64,000 nt of DNA from Cavia porcellus (taxonomy: Eukaryota > Chordata > Mammalia > Rodentia > Caviidae): NCBI RefSeq assembly GCF_034190915.1, contig NW_026947485.1, positions 34,361,519 through 34,425,518 of the forward strand. Reading direction: 5' to 3'. Made by a program: the position numbers and the translations under genes. Shown here piece after piece: positions 1-29,693 of the stretch. The notes under the pieces were generated by a model. The model saw nothing but the letters and a program-made list of their open reading frames with translations, was not told the origin of the DNA and did not search any database. Position 1 is the stretch's first letter. Each line of letters begins with the position of its first letter.

Positions 1-150
1 GCTAAGAGGCTGGGTGCTACAGTCAAATTCATTGGGTGTAAATCTTGGCCATAACACTTACTCAGTGGGGGACCTTTGCAAGTCATTTCACTTCTTTGTG
101 CCTCAGGTTCTTCATATGAAGATGGACTAATAAAAGTATCCACTGAGAGT
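1..150 (-). repeat. MIR SINE, antisense
   Basis: Pattern of an inverted MIR: CAAGTCATTTCACTTCTTTGTGCCTCAG followed by the ATGAAGATGG segment. Diverged. Confidence 0.5.
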
Positions 151-1183
151 AGATGTTATGAAGATCACATGACTAAATGCACACTTATATTGTAATCAAA
201 ATATATGATGAATATTTAAATTTTAAGTGATAAAGTAAAAGACATTGATATTAATCCGTGTCAGACCATTGCCCTTTGCTTTGAACATACTTATTTCATA
301 ATTTTTAACACTTTCTGAAGCAATTCTGAATATCCTATTTTGTACCTTTACAAGGTGTGATAAAAATTCAGTAAATGCTGCTATTGAGTAACATTTAACC
401 CAAAGGCAAGTTCGTAAAAACATTATTGTGGGGAAAAAACAAAGCTATGGTGTGGCCTTATCCACTTTATTCATTGGATCTGGCACTGTGCAACTCTAGA
501 TTTTTTCCAAAGTTAATGACCATGAAAGGTAAACATCTTGAATCAGTTCAGGTCATTGAGGCAACCATAAGAGCATAATTAAAGACATTCACACAAACAC
601 ACCCATAAAGCATTTCTAGGACTGCTTCAAAAAGTGGCAAGAAATATAGGACAGTTGTATTCAAAGTGAGGGGGAGTATTTCGAGATGAATTAATGGCAA
701 TATATCTTTTAATATACCAAATATTTTAATTTAAACTTTTACCTTGGTTTATGATCACACTTCATAATACACATACAACAGAGCTGGGCACATACCAAGT
801 CAATAGATATTTACTATTACATTAGAATTGCTGGTATTATAATTAACAATGGTGGCACCTTCATACAATGTACATCGACTGCTTACTACAGTACTGAACC
901 AGATTAAACGCTCAGTATTGTTCATTGCTGTGGAAAGGACTTCTGCTGCTTCCCGTGTCCTGTTTGCCTCTGCTTGCTTGCATACAAGGAAGCAACACTT
1001 TCCCATTTCATTGCAGACAGGCAAGGCTGATGACTAGGGCTGGCCAAATGATTTTAGGTGGCAGCCATAAATTCCACTTTCAGGCCTGAGCAACTGACTG
1101 CTCATTTGAAACCCTCTGTCGTGGCACTTTGAAATCTGGTACAAAAAGCACTGAATTGTGTACTTTTAAAAGGTGGATTACAG

Positions 1184-1265
1184 GGCCCAGAGATATAGCT
1201 CAGTGACACAGTGCCTGCCTGGCAAGCATAAGGTCCTAAACTTGATTTCTAGTACCTCCCTCATC
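1184..1265 (+). repeat. Old ID-type SINE (tRNA-derived)
   Basis: GGGCCCAGAGATATAGCTCAG...GCCTGCCTGGCAAGCATAAGG...TTGATTTCTAGTACC, a diverged tRNA-like ID body with recognisable A-box (TATAGCTCAGTG) and weak B-box. Confidence 0.6.
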
Positions 1266-2583
1266 TAGATAAATGGTCCAAGAGTTACAGCTTAATAAAG
1301 CGGTTGTAAATAAAGCTGACAGGCTAGATCTTCAACACAGCCATGTGAGCTGAGCCTGGTCAGCTTTATGTAGTCACTCAGGACATAGGCTACAGTAATT
1401 CTACCACACTGTCACCACTGTCTAACCCAAGTCTGCATGCTTTGCTCTAGGAAAACAAAAGAGCACCAGAGGGTTTCAAATGAGCAATCAGTTGCTAAAG
1501 AATTTTTTATCTTATGAAGATTGGACAGTTAAAAGGAGGTTGTCTTTTAATTGTGAAAAAGAAGTGTTTATTAAGAAAATAATTGAGAAATTGTACTCTC
1601 CATTTCTTCTTTGACATCTTCCTAATGTTTTCCAAGTGCAATATGTTACATGCTTATCATGTGATAGTTACATGGTTTTGTTTTCTCTTTTTATCATAGC
1701 ATCATTTTGAATGCACTTTTCTCTGTGTCTAAACGGGATTCACTTTAAAAGTCTACACCTTACTTCTAGCTATTGTTAAACTTTTACAGTTTGACTTGTG
1801 TGCACAGAACTGAGTTTCATTTACTCATATATTCACATGTATGTGTCCACGCACACAGACTTGAAATGAAAGGGAGGCAAGTGAAGTGCCTAGGACATAA
1901 AAATTTAAACCTTTTGGTAGGACATTTTGGACATATGTACTTAATTTGTCTCACCCAAGTCCAATCCCTATACCTGTATTGTGTATGTAGTTGTATTCAT
2001 AATTGTATGTGTAGAGGTGTATGCATTTTGTCAAAGGATAATTCCTACCATGGGAGATTACTGGTCCAGAGTATGTTAAGATTCTAATTACAAGTGTTTC
2101 TGGGAAGGATTCCATTGAAGGATTTCTTTATTTTTTTAATCAAGATTTCTGATATGTGCACAATGGCATTTTACAAAGAGCACAGAGGCAACAGAAGGGA
2201 ACTACCAGACCTACCACAATGCTGTACTCCAACAATAGTATTATTATTGCTATAAAAATTCCATAGATCTAACTTTCCACATTTCTAGAGCCCAGGCAAA
2301 ATATCCCAGTCTTCATCCACCTTTATACTCAATTACCTTGGTGTACCAGTCTGGTCACTGAAAGTCCATCATTTTCCCAAGATGTCAGTGCTTGAGATTC
2401 GGATCCATGTGGTTCTAATGGCAAAGCAGCCCCTATGTCAAGAGAGTCTCATGGAGGAAGAGAGGTGAGCTGACTGCTGTTTTAAACCAAGCTCCCAGTT
2501 ATAGGCCTAAATTCAAATTCCATTATTTGGGGACAAATAGCATCAGAATTTCTCTCAGTAACTACAGTTTTTACAAAATCAAA
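1266..2583. other. Intergenic, nothing recognised
   Basis: AT-rich sequence upstream of AKR1B1 with only short unrelated open frames. I see no gene, RNA gene or classifiable repeat. Confidence 0.6.
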
Positions 2584-2770
2584 TGGAAAAATATCTGGTT
2601 TATTCTGGTCTCTCTAAATTTTTCCTGGGGGTGGGGGGAGGGGTACTTCTATATAAGCACCAAATGGAAAATTACCAGAATGGAATTTACAGAAATCTGG
2701 ATCCTGAGTCATTACCGGGCAGATATAGAACCCAGTCTTGCATACAGGAAAGATTAGAAGGTGACAGAGC
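2584..2770 (+). promoter_or_regulatory. Candidate osmotic/multiple-stress response enhancer of AKR1B1
   Basis: A cluster of motifs about 0.95-1.15 kb upstream of the presumed start site. TGGAAAATTACC at 2665-2676 is a full match to the TonE/ORE consensus NGGAAAWDHMC bound by NFAT5. TGGAAAAATATC at 2584-2595 differs at one consensus position. AP-1 TGAGTCA is at 2705-2711, and an ARE-like TGACnnnGC is at 2762-2770. Human and rodent aldose reductase genes have an osmotic response region at about this distance with the same types of site. Function here is inferred from motif identity and position. Confidence 0.7.
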
Positions 2771-3559
2771 AGAAAGAGTAGGTTGGGGTGAGGTTAAGCC
2801 TCACGGAGAGAGATTGTCGGAAAGAAACCAAAACTGTCTTCAAGGTTCTTAAAGAAACTTTTCTTTGGCTACTTATAGAACTGTCATTTTTTTTTTTTTT
2901 TAAGTACATCCAAACTTGGAATACTCGAAGCGAAAATATTATCGTTAACTCTTCACAGGTTTCTATATGTTCACTGGTCTAGAGAGATTGACTAGGTTAT
3001 GTATTGGCATTTCCTCACTTTGAAAAACTGAATGGAAATCAGTCTTACTGCTGAAAGTCTTCCGTGCTCTGGGTCAAGTTTAGCAAGACTCCCTAACCTC
3101 AAAAGTTGCCGGCTTTTGTGGCAAAGTTTAACTAGCGTATGAGTAACACTTTGGGTGGGGTGCAAAGATCTGCCAAGTTTCATATATACAGACTGGGCAA
3201 TTCCAACTCTTGTGAAGGTATTATACAAAAATCGGAAGCCATTTCTCTGATACGAACCTTCGTCTAAGAATAAGTGCTTTGAACTACTCTTAAAGCCAAC
3301 ATGTTTTATATAGACTAAGAACACAACATTTGTCAAATTCCCAAAGGACATCCTGCCGAGACTGCGCAACAGACAAGCACATTGTTCTGGTCTCTTAAAT
3401 GAAACCAAAACTTCTTTCCTAATTCTTTATAGGACGCCTGCTTCTTTTGTTTGAGTATCTGCTTTTCCTCTTGCCACCGTAGCTGAAGAGCTCTTCTGTC
3501 ACGTGGGGAGTAGGCTGGCGGTAGGAGAATCAAAGCATGCAGCCACTCTAGGACCTGGA

Positions 3560-3758
3560 GCCAGAAGCGTCTTCGCCGACCCCCTCTACCCCCCCCCCCG
3601 CCTTTCTAAAACGGCTGTGACCAATCAGAAGGAGCTTTAACCCAGCAGCGCGCCAATCGCAGGCGGCCTTTCTGCAAGCCCACGGTGGCTATTTAAAGGC
3701 ACGCGCCTGCACTGCTGTGTTGGGAGTCGTTTGTGGCGTGTGTTACTGTGCGGCAGCC
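3560..3758 (+). promoter_or_regulatory. AKR1B1 core promoter: two CCAAT boxes, TATA-like box, 5' UTR
   Basis: CCAAT boxes are at 3621-3625 and 3653-3657, and a TATTTAAA TATA-like box at 3690-3697, the form known for aldose reductase. Transcription is predicted to start near 3720. A C-run at 3590-3599 lies upstream. The region forms the left half of a CpG-rich island that covers exon 1. Confidence 0.8.
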
Positions 3759-20760
<17,002 letters not shown>

Positions 20761-21125
20761 AGCTGTGGATGCTCTTCCTCAAGTGACTTGTACCGTACCT
20801 AGTTTTCCTGCATCATTTGTCGTTGCAAAGTGTAGTGTGGCCCGTGTCCCTTGGCAGTGGACAGCAGCCTAGAGACCAAGCACCAAAGGCCCGTTAGCCT
20901 GACACTGGTGTGAAGAGTAGTACCAGTAGATGAGTGTCTTTTCTTTGCCTTTTATCTTACCCAGCTGGGTAAGGTACAACCTCATTACCCTTTTTTGACC
21001 AAAGAGAAGCAGCTTCTACAAAGTCAAAGTATTACTACTAACAGCTGAGTTTTGACTCCTTATAACTGTAACCCTATTAACCAAACTTCTCTTTGACTCA
21101 AATAAAAAGTGTTTTTGTGAACTGG
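20761..21125 (+). promoter_or_regulatory. AKR1B1: AKR1B1 3' UTR and polyadenylation signal
   Basis: A canonical AATAAA lies at 21101-21106, followed by a T/G-rich stretch (21111-21135). This puts cleavage near 21120 and gives a 3' UTR of about 360 nt. The exact cleavage site is inferred. Confidence 0.85.
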
Positions 21126-23590
21126 TGTCATTCCATTTTGTTACTTTTTGGAATAGTAAACCTCCTTCCGACTCACTCCCGGCCTTCATTCCCTGGATGC
21201 CCCAGAGCTGGTGAACTGTGCAGCAGGAAAGAGGGCTCATTCCTTTCCTTGTGCTGGGGACCCTTCACCCATGTTTTACCATTTAACTTCACACAGTGAG
21301 TCCAATCCTGGCAGCATACGGTGTCCCCTGGAGGGTCATTGGATGCTGGTATTGTCTGGACCTTAACCCTAGAGATAAATCTGGCTGGATTATGACCCAG
21401 GGGATCCTCGTGCAGCTGTGGCTGAGAACCATAGCTTTAGGACCAAGCCAGGATATAAATCCATTTTTTATTTTACAGATTATTTGTTTGGTCTTTCTCC
21501 TGTAAAAGCCAAAGTCAGATATTTACTTATAGCTGTACCTGAGAGAAACCTCAGGAAACCCATTGTCAGACGAGAGAAAAAGGCGTAAATAAATAGCATC
21601 TAATTGGATAAAGATGAATGCTCTGTATAAGGTTTCAAGAGTAAAGGCTGTAAGGCCCTAATTCTGTTGCTTATTTTTTTTTTTTTGCCAGTTTTTCCTT
21701 ATTCAGGATTAAATTGTCCCCCAAGAAATTGAGGGAATATATAGATACAGTATTAATTCATGAAGTCAGGTTGCTTTAGCTTTGGATGATTATACAAATC
21801 CTGACCAAGTCATATTAACTGTTTTGTGGATTACTGATGTTTTAAGATGTACCCTTCAAGTATAGGTAATTGGGCAGCAGTGGTTGCTGAACCTCATGCA
21901 GAGAAGGGGACCAGCCTAAGTAGCTGAGGTCAGACTAGGTGAAGGACTCAGCCCACCGTCCAGAATGCCCCTCGCCACCTGGCAGCCTTTTGCCTGATCC
22001 CCTCTTAGCATCTGCCCATCACAGTGAGGGAGTGGACAGGTGCTACCTAACTGCAAGCCATAAGTCAGAGCAGATTTCAAGGGATGTGTCGAATCACCTA
22101 ACTAAACCCAGCCTCTTTCAACAGCTTTAAAACACTTGGGAAAAACTTGAAAACAATCACCAGTAACCTTTTGTGGGTTTTTTTTTTTTAAATGGGTTTG
22201 TTTTGAGATGCTTCCCAGCTAGTCAGTGCTCTACTATTTAGCTATATGTCCAGCTCTAGGCAGAGTTTTAAAATCAGTGACCTGCTTTCTAGATCCCTGC
22301 TTAAAATAAACTGTAGCAAGAAAATTTAAAAGTAAATTTAGAACATAAATGAGAAAAAAGGCAAGTTTGTGCAAAGTTTCCTCATTTTCTAGCGGATAAC
22401 TTCAGAGTCTGACTGTCTCTTGGGAGGAGGCCTGGCACAAAACAACGAGAAAAGCTGGTTCTGCATTCTGAAGCTCAGCAAAAGTATATTGATGACCAGT
22501 GACGGGCTGTTAGTGGCCCATTGTTGGAAAATAGGGTATAGGGAGTAGCAGATTGATTTTGGGTCTTAGTTGAACCAGCTCCATTCCACTAACAATTCAT
22601 CAAAGCAGACAGAGGCTCCATAGGTCAAAATGATCCCACTTTACTCCCTGGAGATCCCTTTCCTTTGTGAAACTAAAATCATCACACCTTCTGGGCAGGT
22701 TCCAGCTCAGCCTCAGGACTTTGGTGAATGTGCTGTGAGGAACCAAGTGACCATCCAGGGGGCTAAATCAGTGAATGATGCACAGTGATACAGTCACCTC
22801 ATCTTTGAGGAGCTTTGTCTTTGTCCAGTTGCGGGGACAATATATATTGATGAAACAGTTTTACCCAGAGTCTAAGCCAATAGAGTACAATTGTTAAAAA
22901 GGTAATGAGGCCAAATGGAAAAAATGAAACCGAATTTTATTAAATTACCTGGACATGTAAAAGCTGTGTTGGAAAATGATAAGGTTGATAATAAACTTAG
23001 TTTCGTGTTCCATGAGAACAGCCCATATGAGCCGATTGTGTTGTTCATGGTGGGCTTCTAGGATGATGCCCAGTCAGGAGATGCACCATCAGTGTTGGGT
23101 CCAACAAAGGAAGCTTTTTGTACAAACACTCTTTAAAGGGAGAGATTCATGATGTTCTAGGATCCAGCCCCCTAGTTTACACACTTTCTGTCCCTTGAGG
23201 TTCTTTTCTAGTTGTACTTTAAGGTAAGACCTTGAGCTTTATAAGGAACTTGCCTTTTCTTCCTATCCTGGGGGGTGGCTACAGAACAATAAAAGCAGTT
23301 GATGGCTTTTCAGATTTTTTTCCAGCCCAATCTCTCAGCATAGCCTCAGTCTTCTGCACCACTTCAAGAAGAGGGCCTGAGACTAGAGTAAACTCAATAA
23401 TGTCAGCAAATGAATGAAGAGCTTTTCCTATAGTGACTCTAAAGCCTCCTTACTGCAAAGTCAGTAAATTTCAGACCCAGGAGCAACTTCTCAGTTCTGC
23501 CACTGGCCCATAAATAGTAATGCCCAAATGGAGGCCAGTGGTCCTGTTTGCTATAGACTTCAAACTGCAGTTCTGTATTTTTAAAATCAT
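21126..23590. other. Intergenic downstream of AKR1B1
   Basis: Apart from the antisense ID at 22178, I see nothing classifiable. Open frames are short and isolated. Confidence 0.6.
22178..22257 (-). repeat. Old ID-type SINE, antisense
   Basis: A T-run followed by TGAGATGCTTCCCAGCTAG...GCTCTACTATTTAGCTATATGTCCAGCTCTA, the reverse complement of a diverged ID element. Confidence 0.55.
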
Positions 23591-23599
23591 AGCTCTTAG

Positions 23600-23945
23600 A
23601 TATGACAGTTAAGCCAAGTTGTCAGTTTGATTGACTTGGAAACTGTATAAGAGATCAGTAAAGCATACTTTTCGAAGTTGGAATGGGTCATGGCTTGGCC
23701 TTTGGTATTGTATCTAGACCCTTAGTCCTTTGTCTCTCGTTCTCTTCCCTTTCTCTGCTTCCCAGCCACCTTAAACAAAGCTGCTTTGTTACACCACACT
23801 CTTTCACCATGATGTTTCTGCCTTGAAGCCAGCTTACTATGGACTGAATTCTCTGAAACTATGAGCCAAATAAATCATTTCCTCCATTAAATTTTGAATA
23901 TTGAATATTTGGTCGCATCACTGAGGAATCTGACTAATCAAATCA
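23600..23945 (+). repeat. ERVL-MaLR-type LTR, sense
   Basis: Ends with the MaLR hallmark ATGAGCCAAATAAATCATTTCCTCC, then ATATTTGGTCGCATCACTGAGG...GACTAAT. The LTR-internal poly(A) signal AATAAA is visible. Confidence 0.6.
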
Positions 23946-26438
23946 TTTTGATCTCTTCAGTCTATAAAGCCTACTTCATAGTGGTTGTTGTAGTCAGGGG
24001 TTGCAAGAACAATTACGTACAGGACACATAATTTATAATACTATCTTATGATGATCACCCAGAGTTAAATACAAGAAAGTGCAGGAAATCTGTCCATAAC
24101 TCTAAAGACCTAGAAAATTCAGCCAAGGGCCTGAATCTGACAGTAATGTGTAGCCCGTGACAGTGCCTCCCAAGAGTCTAACTAGAGGCCTAAAGCCCAC
24201 TGACAATGACTCATGCAAGTCAGTTTTATGAATCTGCACTGGAAAGGCCCAAAGGTCAGTGGTGGGAGCCAGAAAATCTATGCCAGCAGGGTGAAGGATC
24301 TGTGTTAGTAGGTTGAGGGTTCTACACTGGAGCCAAGAAGTGATGCTCAAATTAAGGACTAGGGCTGCCCTGAGAAGTACCACAGCCATCATCAGCAACA
24401 GTGAGGATGCTGTACCTCCAATGATAAGAATAGTTGAGTACATGTCAGGAAGCCAGGAGATTAAATAGCACACATCTTCCCCTTTGGAGCCAGGAAGCAA
24501 TGCTCTATGTAAGGAGCAGAGCACCCCCAAAGTGAACCACAGCCACTCTCAGTGACAAGGTCCCAAGCTCCTCTGATAATAATGGCCAAATTCATATTGG
24601 GGAAGCTAGCCATGACACTCTGGGAGAACAGATGACTCCAAACAATGACACTTAGGAGAACTCACAATGGCTTACTCTTCCTCTCGCTGTCTCCTTTTAT
24701 GGTGGCAACCTTCCTCAGGTAGGTCACCTACACTCAGCACCATGCTGAGTTAATTCAGCTGGTATTAGTTTTTAATCCATAACAGTGGTCATGAGTATTA
24801 AATGAAGTAATGAATATAAAACTCCTACCCGAAGGCCTTGTACACAGCATTCAAAACATGCTAGTCATAATTGATATTATTATTATAATCAAATGCTGAC
24901 AACAGAAGCAAACCTATTCATCCTGTCACGGATTGTGGGTGGTATCCAGTGGGTATAGCTATGTCCAGAGTGCTTTCCTCTGCAGAACTAGCGCTTTGTG
25001 CATTGTCTGAGCTCTGCCCAGTCTCAGGAAGGGTAGCTCCTGATAAACTTATCAGTGAAGAGCACACTAGAAGTTTTTGTTCTCCAACTCTGCAACTGTT
25101 TCATGCCATGAGGAGTGAACCCTGAAGAAAATGTTTCCCAGGCTTTTATAAGAATTCTTTTTTTTTCATAAAGATAAGAGAAAAGACTACAGTGGTCATC
25201 AAATATAGTTTCTCTAAGCCAGTGTTTCTTTTAAACATTTTTGGTAGCGGACTCCATTCTTCACAAGTTCTATAGTAGTGGTAGCGAGCTTATGGCACAT
25301 GTGTTGCAGCAAACTTTGTATCGCTGACATTTCTAAAAGATTCACCATCACTATCCTATATGGAGCCTCAATATATAAACTGAAATAAAGGCAGAGCTTC
25401 TGTGGTTTAAATGGGAGAATAATCTGAAAACAAAGTCATTCAACACCCCTTCCCATATCCCCCCACTCATAACAGCCTTGGAAACAACCCTTAATTTTTA
25501 ACAAACAGAAACATTTTTTCATACAATTGCTGGTGTTCAGGAATTCTGGGTGACTTACTTGGGTAGATCTGGACCAGAGTCTCTCATGAAACATAGTTTG
25601 TATTAACTGTGAGACGACAACTGTTTGAAGGCTTGACGGGGACAGAGGCTCTCTGTCTCCAGGGCAGTGCATTTAATCACAGGCAAGTCAGTGCTAGTTA
25701 TTGGCTGGAGACCTCAGTGCTACACTACATCTCTTTTTTCCTAAAGCTACTTGAACACGCACAGCATGACAGCTGACTCCCCCTGAGTGAATGATCCAAG
25801 GCAGCACAGTGGAAGCCACAATGTCTTTCACTGTCTAACTCCACAGCATCCCCTTTCCACAGTGTCTTAAAACAGGTCATCCTTATTCACTGAGGTCACC
25901 TCGCAGGCTGGCTACCACAATTTGCAACCCAAGAACCACATATTGCTCAGAAGGCATTTTAGAAATAATTATACAAGGAACATGATGTTTCAAAAGAACA
26001 TATGCTCAGATTAGGAAAACCAAAACCTGAAGATCAGAGAAAGAAAATGACCAAAGCTCATCTAGCCATTTAATGGTTAAAAAAAATAAGCCCAAAATTC
26101 AAGTTTCTGGACTCTTTTAGTATATCACATCATAACTTTATTATAATGACATTCTATTAAAATAAAAATTACAGAAGTATAAAATTTTATTGCCAGGTAA
26201 TCAAGGTTAATATTGCACATGACAAGTCAAATGAATAATATGAACTTTTGATCTGATATGATGATAATGGTAATCTATGATATTCCTTTCCAAGGCCAAA
26301 ACCCTAATCTAATTATGGAAACACTGCCAAACAAATAGCAACAGAAGCATAATTCTACAAAATACATGATGGTACTTCTCAAAACTTTTAAGGTCTTGAA
26401 AAACAAGGAAAGCCTGAAAACTGTCACAACCACAGGAG
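23946..26438. other. Intergenic, mostly unclassified
   Basis: Holds the possible hAT fossil and a weak antisense MIR-like stretch near 24800-24870. The 142-codon minus-strand open frame at 24102-24530 has no family features I recognise. Confidence 0.5.
25272..25357. repeat. Possible decayed hAT-type non-autonomous DNA transposon
   Basis: A TAGTGGTAGCGAGCTTATGGCAC start and a TTCACCATCACTATCCTATA end form imperfect inverted termini about 85 bp apart. This resembles the short hAT fossils with GTGGCGAACCTATGGCACG ends. Heavily diverged. Confidence 0.35.
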
Positions 26439-26488
26439 TGGAGACCAAGCTTCCAACACATACGCTTCTGGAGAACATTTCCTATCCA
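26439..26488. repeat. 50-bp direct repeat, copy A
   Basis: Matches 26946-26995 at 49 of 50 positions; the only difference is T/C near the end (26484 versus 26991 region). Copy A lies outside the antisense MaLR LTR that carries copy B. Confidence 0.9.
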
Positions 26489-26549
26489 GAGGAGCCTAAG
26501 GGGATATCATGAGTAAATGTAATGTGGATGGGGTCCTGGGCAGTATGTT

Positions 26550-27010
26550 AGCCATGTCTCTGTCACTGTGGCAAAACACTTGAGTAAGTCAAAGGAGAAA
26601 AGGCTTGGCTCATAGTTTCAAAGTTTTCAATTCAGAGCTCACTGGTTCCATTGCTGTCGGCCTGTGGCAAGGAAGAGTATCATGGTGGAAGAGTTAAACA
26701 AAACAAAGTTGCCCTCTCATGGTGGCTGGTAGCAGACAGAGATAGAAACCAGAGAGGAAGGGGCCACGGGTAAGATATAGTCCCTAAGAGCATGCTCCAA
26801 TACCCATTCCTTTCAATTAGGCTGTACCTCCTAAGTTTCCATGACCTCCCAATAATGCCATCAAATTAACTCTATCAACAGATGAAGTCAGAGCTCTCAT
26901 GTTCCAATCCCTTCCAAAAGTCCTTCCTTCTGAACATTGCTGCACTGGAGACCAAGCTTCCAACACATACGCTTCTGGAGAACATTTCCCATCCAAACCA
27001 TAATAGATGA
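26550..27010 (-). repeat. ERVL-MaLR-type LTR, antisense
   Basis: Starts GTCTCTGTCACTGTGGCAAAACAC, then GGAGAAAAGGCTTGGCTCATAG, and ends CATCCAAACCATAATAG. Same pattern as the other antisense MaLR copies in this window. Confidence 0.6.
26946..26995. repeat. 50-bp direct repeat, copy B
   Basis: Second copy, 507 bp downstream of copy A. It sits at the end of an antisense MaLR-type LTR, so it is probably the source and copy A the duplicate. Confidence 0.9.
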
Positions 27011-27754
27011 GAAAGAGCATCCAGTAAAAATTTAGGAAATCTGGGTAAAGCATGGACTTGAGTTAGTAAAACTCTATGTAAAGCTATGCCACATGTTCCA
27101 TAGAAATATCAGATGTAAATAACAGGAAAGAAGATGTGGAGTGTATGGGAACTCTTTATGGCACCCTTACAAGTTTTCTGTAAATTCTAAAATAAAATTC
27201 CCATTAAGTGAAAATTTTATAAAGCACTCAGAAAGAGTGCTCATTCTAATCAGAAGATAGGTAGCCTGACTAGATTCCTCTTCTGCTTTAAGGATGTCCA
27301 TATATTTTTTAGGTTAAGAAGACAAAATTATTAGCAAGGGTACAGAATTGAAAGAAATCATTACAATGGGCATAATTACTTATTCTTGGAGACTATTTCT
27401 AAGCATATGAAGGATATTTATGACAATCAGTGATAACTAGGCCAAAGAGTTGGATTCAATAAATTTCCACCAATTGATGTGTTTCTGGCTACAATTACAA
27501 ACAAATTATACAACAGTAACAGAAGAATTAACTTCAAACTGTCCACAATTGGAAATTTTGAAAGTTATAAAATTGAAGTTAAAGAACAAGGCTGGAAAAT
27601 GCAAAAAAAAAAAAAAAAAGATTAAAGAACAAAATATAATAGTGAACATTGTAGATGGCACTTATTAATTACCTAATGTCCCAAACTATACTTTGAGGGT
27701 TTATATATTTTCAGGCTCCTCCAGCCCTGTAACATTGCTCCTTTATTACCCTAC

Positions 27755-27895
27755 CTGCAGAGGAAGTAACTGGAACTGCACAATATAAACTTTACCTGCC
27801 CAAGGTCACATAACCGAGAAATGGCGGAAGTGGGATTTCCATTTTGCCATCTGGCACTGGAGTCCATAATCTAATTCTGATGGCTGCCTCTTAAC
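27755..27895 (+). repeat. MIR SINE
   Basis: Contains the conserved MIR core CTGCCCAAGGTCACATAAC followed by GAGAAATGGCGGAAGTGGGA. Diverged but clear. Confidence 0.75.
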
Positions 27896-27899
27896 ATAA

Positions 27900-28370
27900 A
27901 GCAGAAAACACACTCCGGATGATAAAGACATGACCTATAAAAACTTCTGGCATATAGCCAAAGTAGTAGTTAGAGGGAAGCTTATAAAGTCTTGTAACCA
28001 TTAAAGAAGTTGAATAACTACTTAAAAATCTTTCCACAAAGAAAATATCACACTAAGATGACTTTATGGGAAGACTGTACATAACATTCCAGGAACAGAT
28101 TGTGCCAACCCTGCACAAATTTCTGGAAAACAAGATAAGAAGGAATATTTTAAAACTCATTTTAGCACAACTTTGATACTAAAGTCAGACTAAAATGATT
28201 CAAGAAAGGAACATTACAAACCAATCTCATCAAGTAACTTAGATGCAAACATTTTAAACAAAATATAACAAATGACATTTGACAACATATTTGTGAAATA
28301 CGATTTTCAGGAATGTATTGTTGATTTACTATTAGGAAATAATACAATCTATTGTATTAACAAGTTAGTA
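27900..28370 (+). repeat. Decayed LINE-1 ORF2 fragment
   Basis: AAACATTTTAAACAAAATATAACAAATGAC and the following TTCAGGAATGTATTG...ATTAGGAAATAA resemble the reverse-transcriptase part of L1 ORF2, with many stops. Boundaries are approximate. Confidence 0.55.
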
Positions 28371-28379
28371 TATATTTAA

Positions 28380-29508
28380 AAATATATACTGTATATAGAT
28401 TCAAATAGAGGGGTTTATGATAAAACCCAAAATCATTTTACAATAAAGTGTTTCTTTGGTATGCCAAATAGCTCACAGCTATTCAATGGTTCCTCTTTCT
28501 AATTCTGTGACCTTTCTACTGAATCACATCAAAGCTATTTGTTATGACTATTTCTGTTTTCTTAATTCCTGATGTAGGAAAATCTTGGTGGCCAATTGCA
28601 TGTTATTGAACTAAAAGAAGGGGCAAAGGAATTCTTTTTAACAGAATTATCTTTTAAGGTAAATTTTCTGTACTACTGTTCTTGGTTTTCTAAATAAGAT
28701 ATCCACTCACTAATGATAAGCAAGCGTTTCCAAGATAGAAGTGATTTCAATGCCATGAGAGACATGATTAGAGATGAAGCAGCAGATCTTGAATTACTGG
28801 CACCCCAACCTTGTAGATAGCTGGGACCCATGGAAAGGAGAGCCACCTGTACAGGACAGAACTCTGACAAATTTTGACAGAACTGGAGCAAACTCTAAAG
28901 AGACCAGAGAATGGGACCCAGGTCAAAGGGACAGGCCTTAACGATTCGGCGCTGCGGGGCAGGCTGGAGGCCACAGCACAGGACAAGGGCAAGAAAGGGA
29001 TGGTGGGCAGAGCTGACAGTAGCTGTGAACTCAGTGACACTGCACAGTACAAGGGCCTGCGGCAGAGTCTTCCTGGCCTGGACCTGAACACAGAGAAGTA
29101 AGTGGCCTTTTCTTCCAGTCACCATGAATCAGCAGACTGGGCTGGAATATCCCAGTGCAGCAGAACTCTCAGAGGTCATGTGTCCCAGCTTTGTGGAACA
29201 GGAGGGGTTAAGTGACCCTGTCAGGCCAGTCAGCTGGTCTCAGGCGGCAGGTATTTACCCAGTGTCCTCTTAGTCTGGACACATCATTATGACACCTAAC
29301 CCATCAGTTTGTGGCTGAGTTTGGGCTAAGGACAAAATTGGTTTGCCTTTCCACAAGAAGTCTCAAGATTCAAACTGAGTTTCTTAGGAAGCCTGGGCCT
29401 CTAGGAATAATGAGCTTTCTTTCATACTCCCCTTCCAACCTCAACTAGAATAATTCCTTCTGAGTTGCTTTGTTTGTTGGAATTGGGTGTATGATTACAT
29501 CTGTAAAA
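28380..29508. other. Intergenic, no supported gene
   Basis: A GC-richer block at 28780-29110 carries overlapping 70-107-codon frames on both strands. None shows a domain I recognise, so I do not call a gene. A processed pseudogene remains possible. Confidence 0.4.
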
Positions 29509-29523
29509 TGGGCTCTGATTCTT

Positions 29524-29693
29524 TTTTTTTTTTTTTTTTTTTTTTTTTGTCTTTTTGAGACAGGGTCTCACTATGCAGTTCAGGCTGGCCTTGAGCTCAC
29601 TTTGTAGCCCAGGCTGGTCTCGAACTTGCAACAATCCTCCTGTCTCAGCCTCCCAAGTGCTGGGATTACATGTGTGAGCTACCATGCCCGGCT
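29524..29693 (-). mobile_element. B1 SINE (7SL-derived), full length, antisense
   Basis: A T-run at 29524-29548 is the A-tail. The minus strand then starts AGCCGGGCATGGTAGCTCAC and runs through GGAGGCTGAGACAGGAGGAT to GTGAGACCCTGTCTC, with the internal duplication typical of B1. TSD TGGGCTCTGATTCTT is at 29509-29523 and 29694-29708. Confidence 0.93.

Noticed and set aside
2992..3408. 138-codon minus-strand open frame just upstream of AKR1B1, possible divergent gene
   Set aside because: No recognisable domain, no supporting promoter signals on the minus strand, and length within chance expectation. A non-coding divergent transcript is possible but not shown.
24102..24530. 142-codon minus-strand frame
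   Set aside because: The middle is hydrophobic by chance, with no homology I recognise and no exon signals.
28768..29125. Overlapping frames on both strands in a GC-richer block, possible processed pseudogene
   Set aside because: I could not match the translation to a family. No A-tail or TSD was found.
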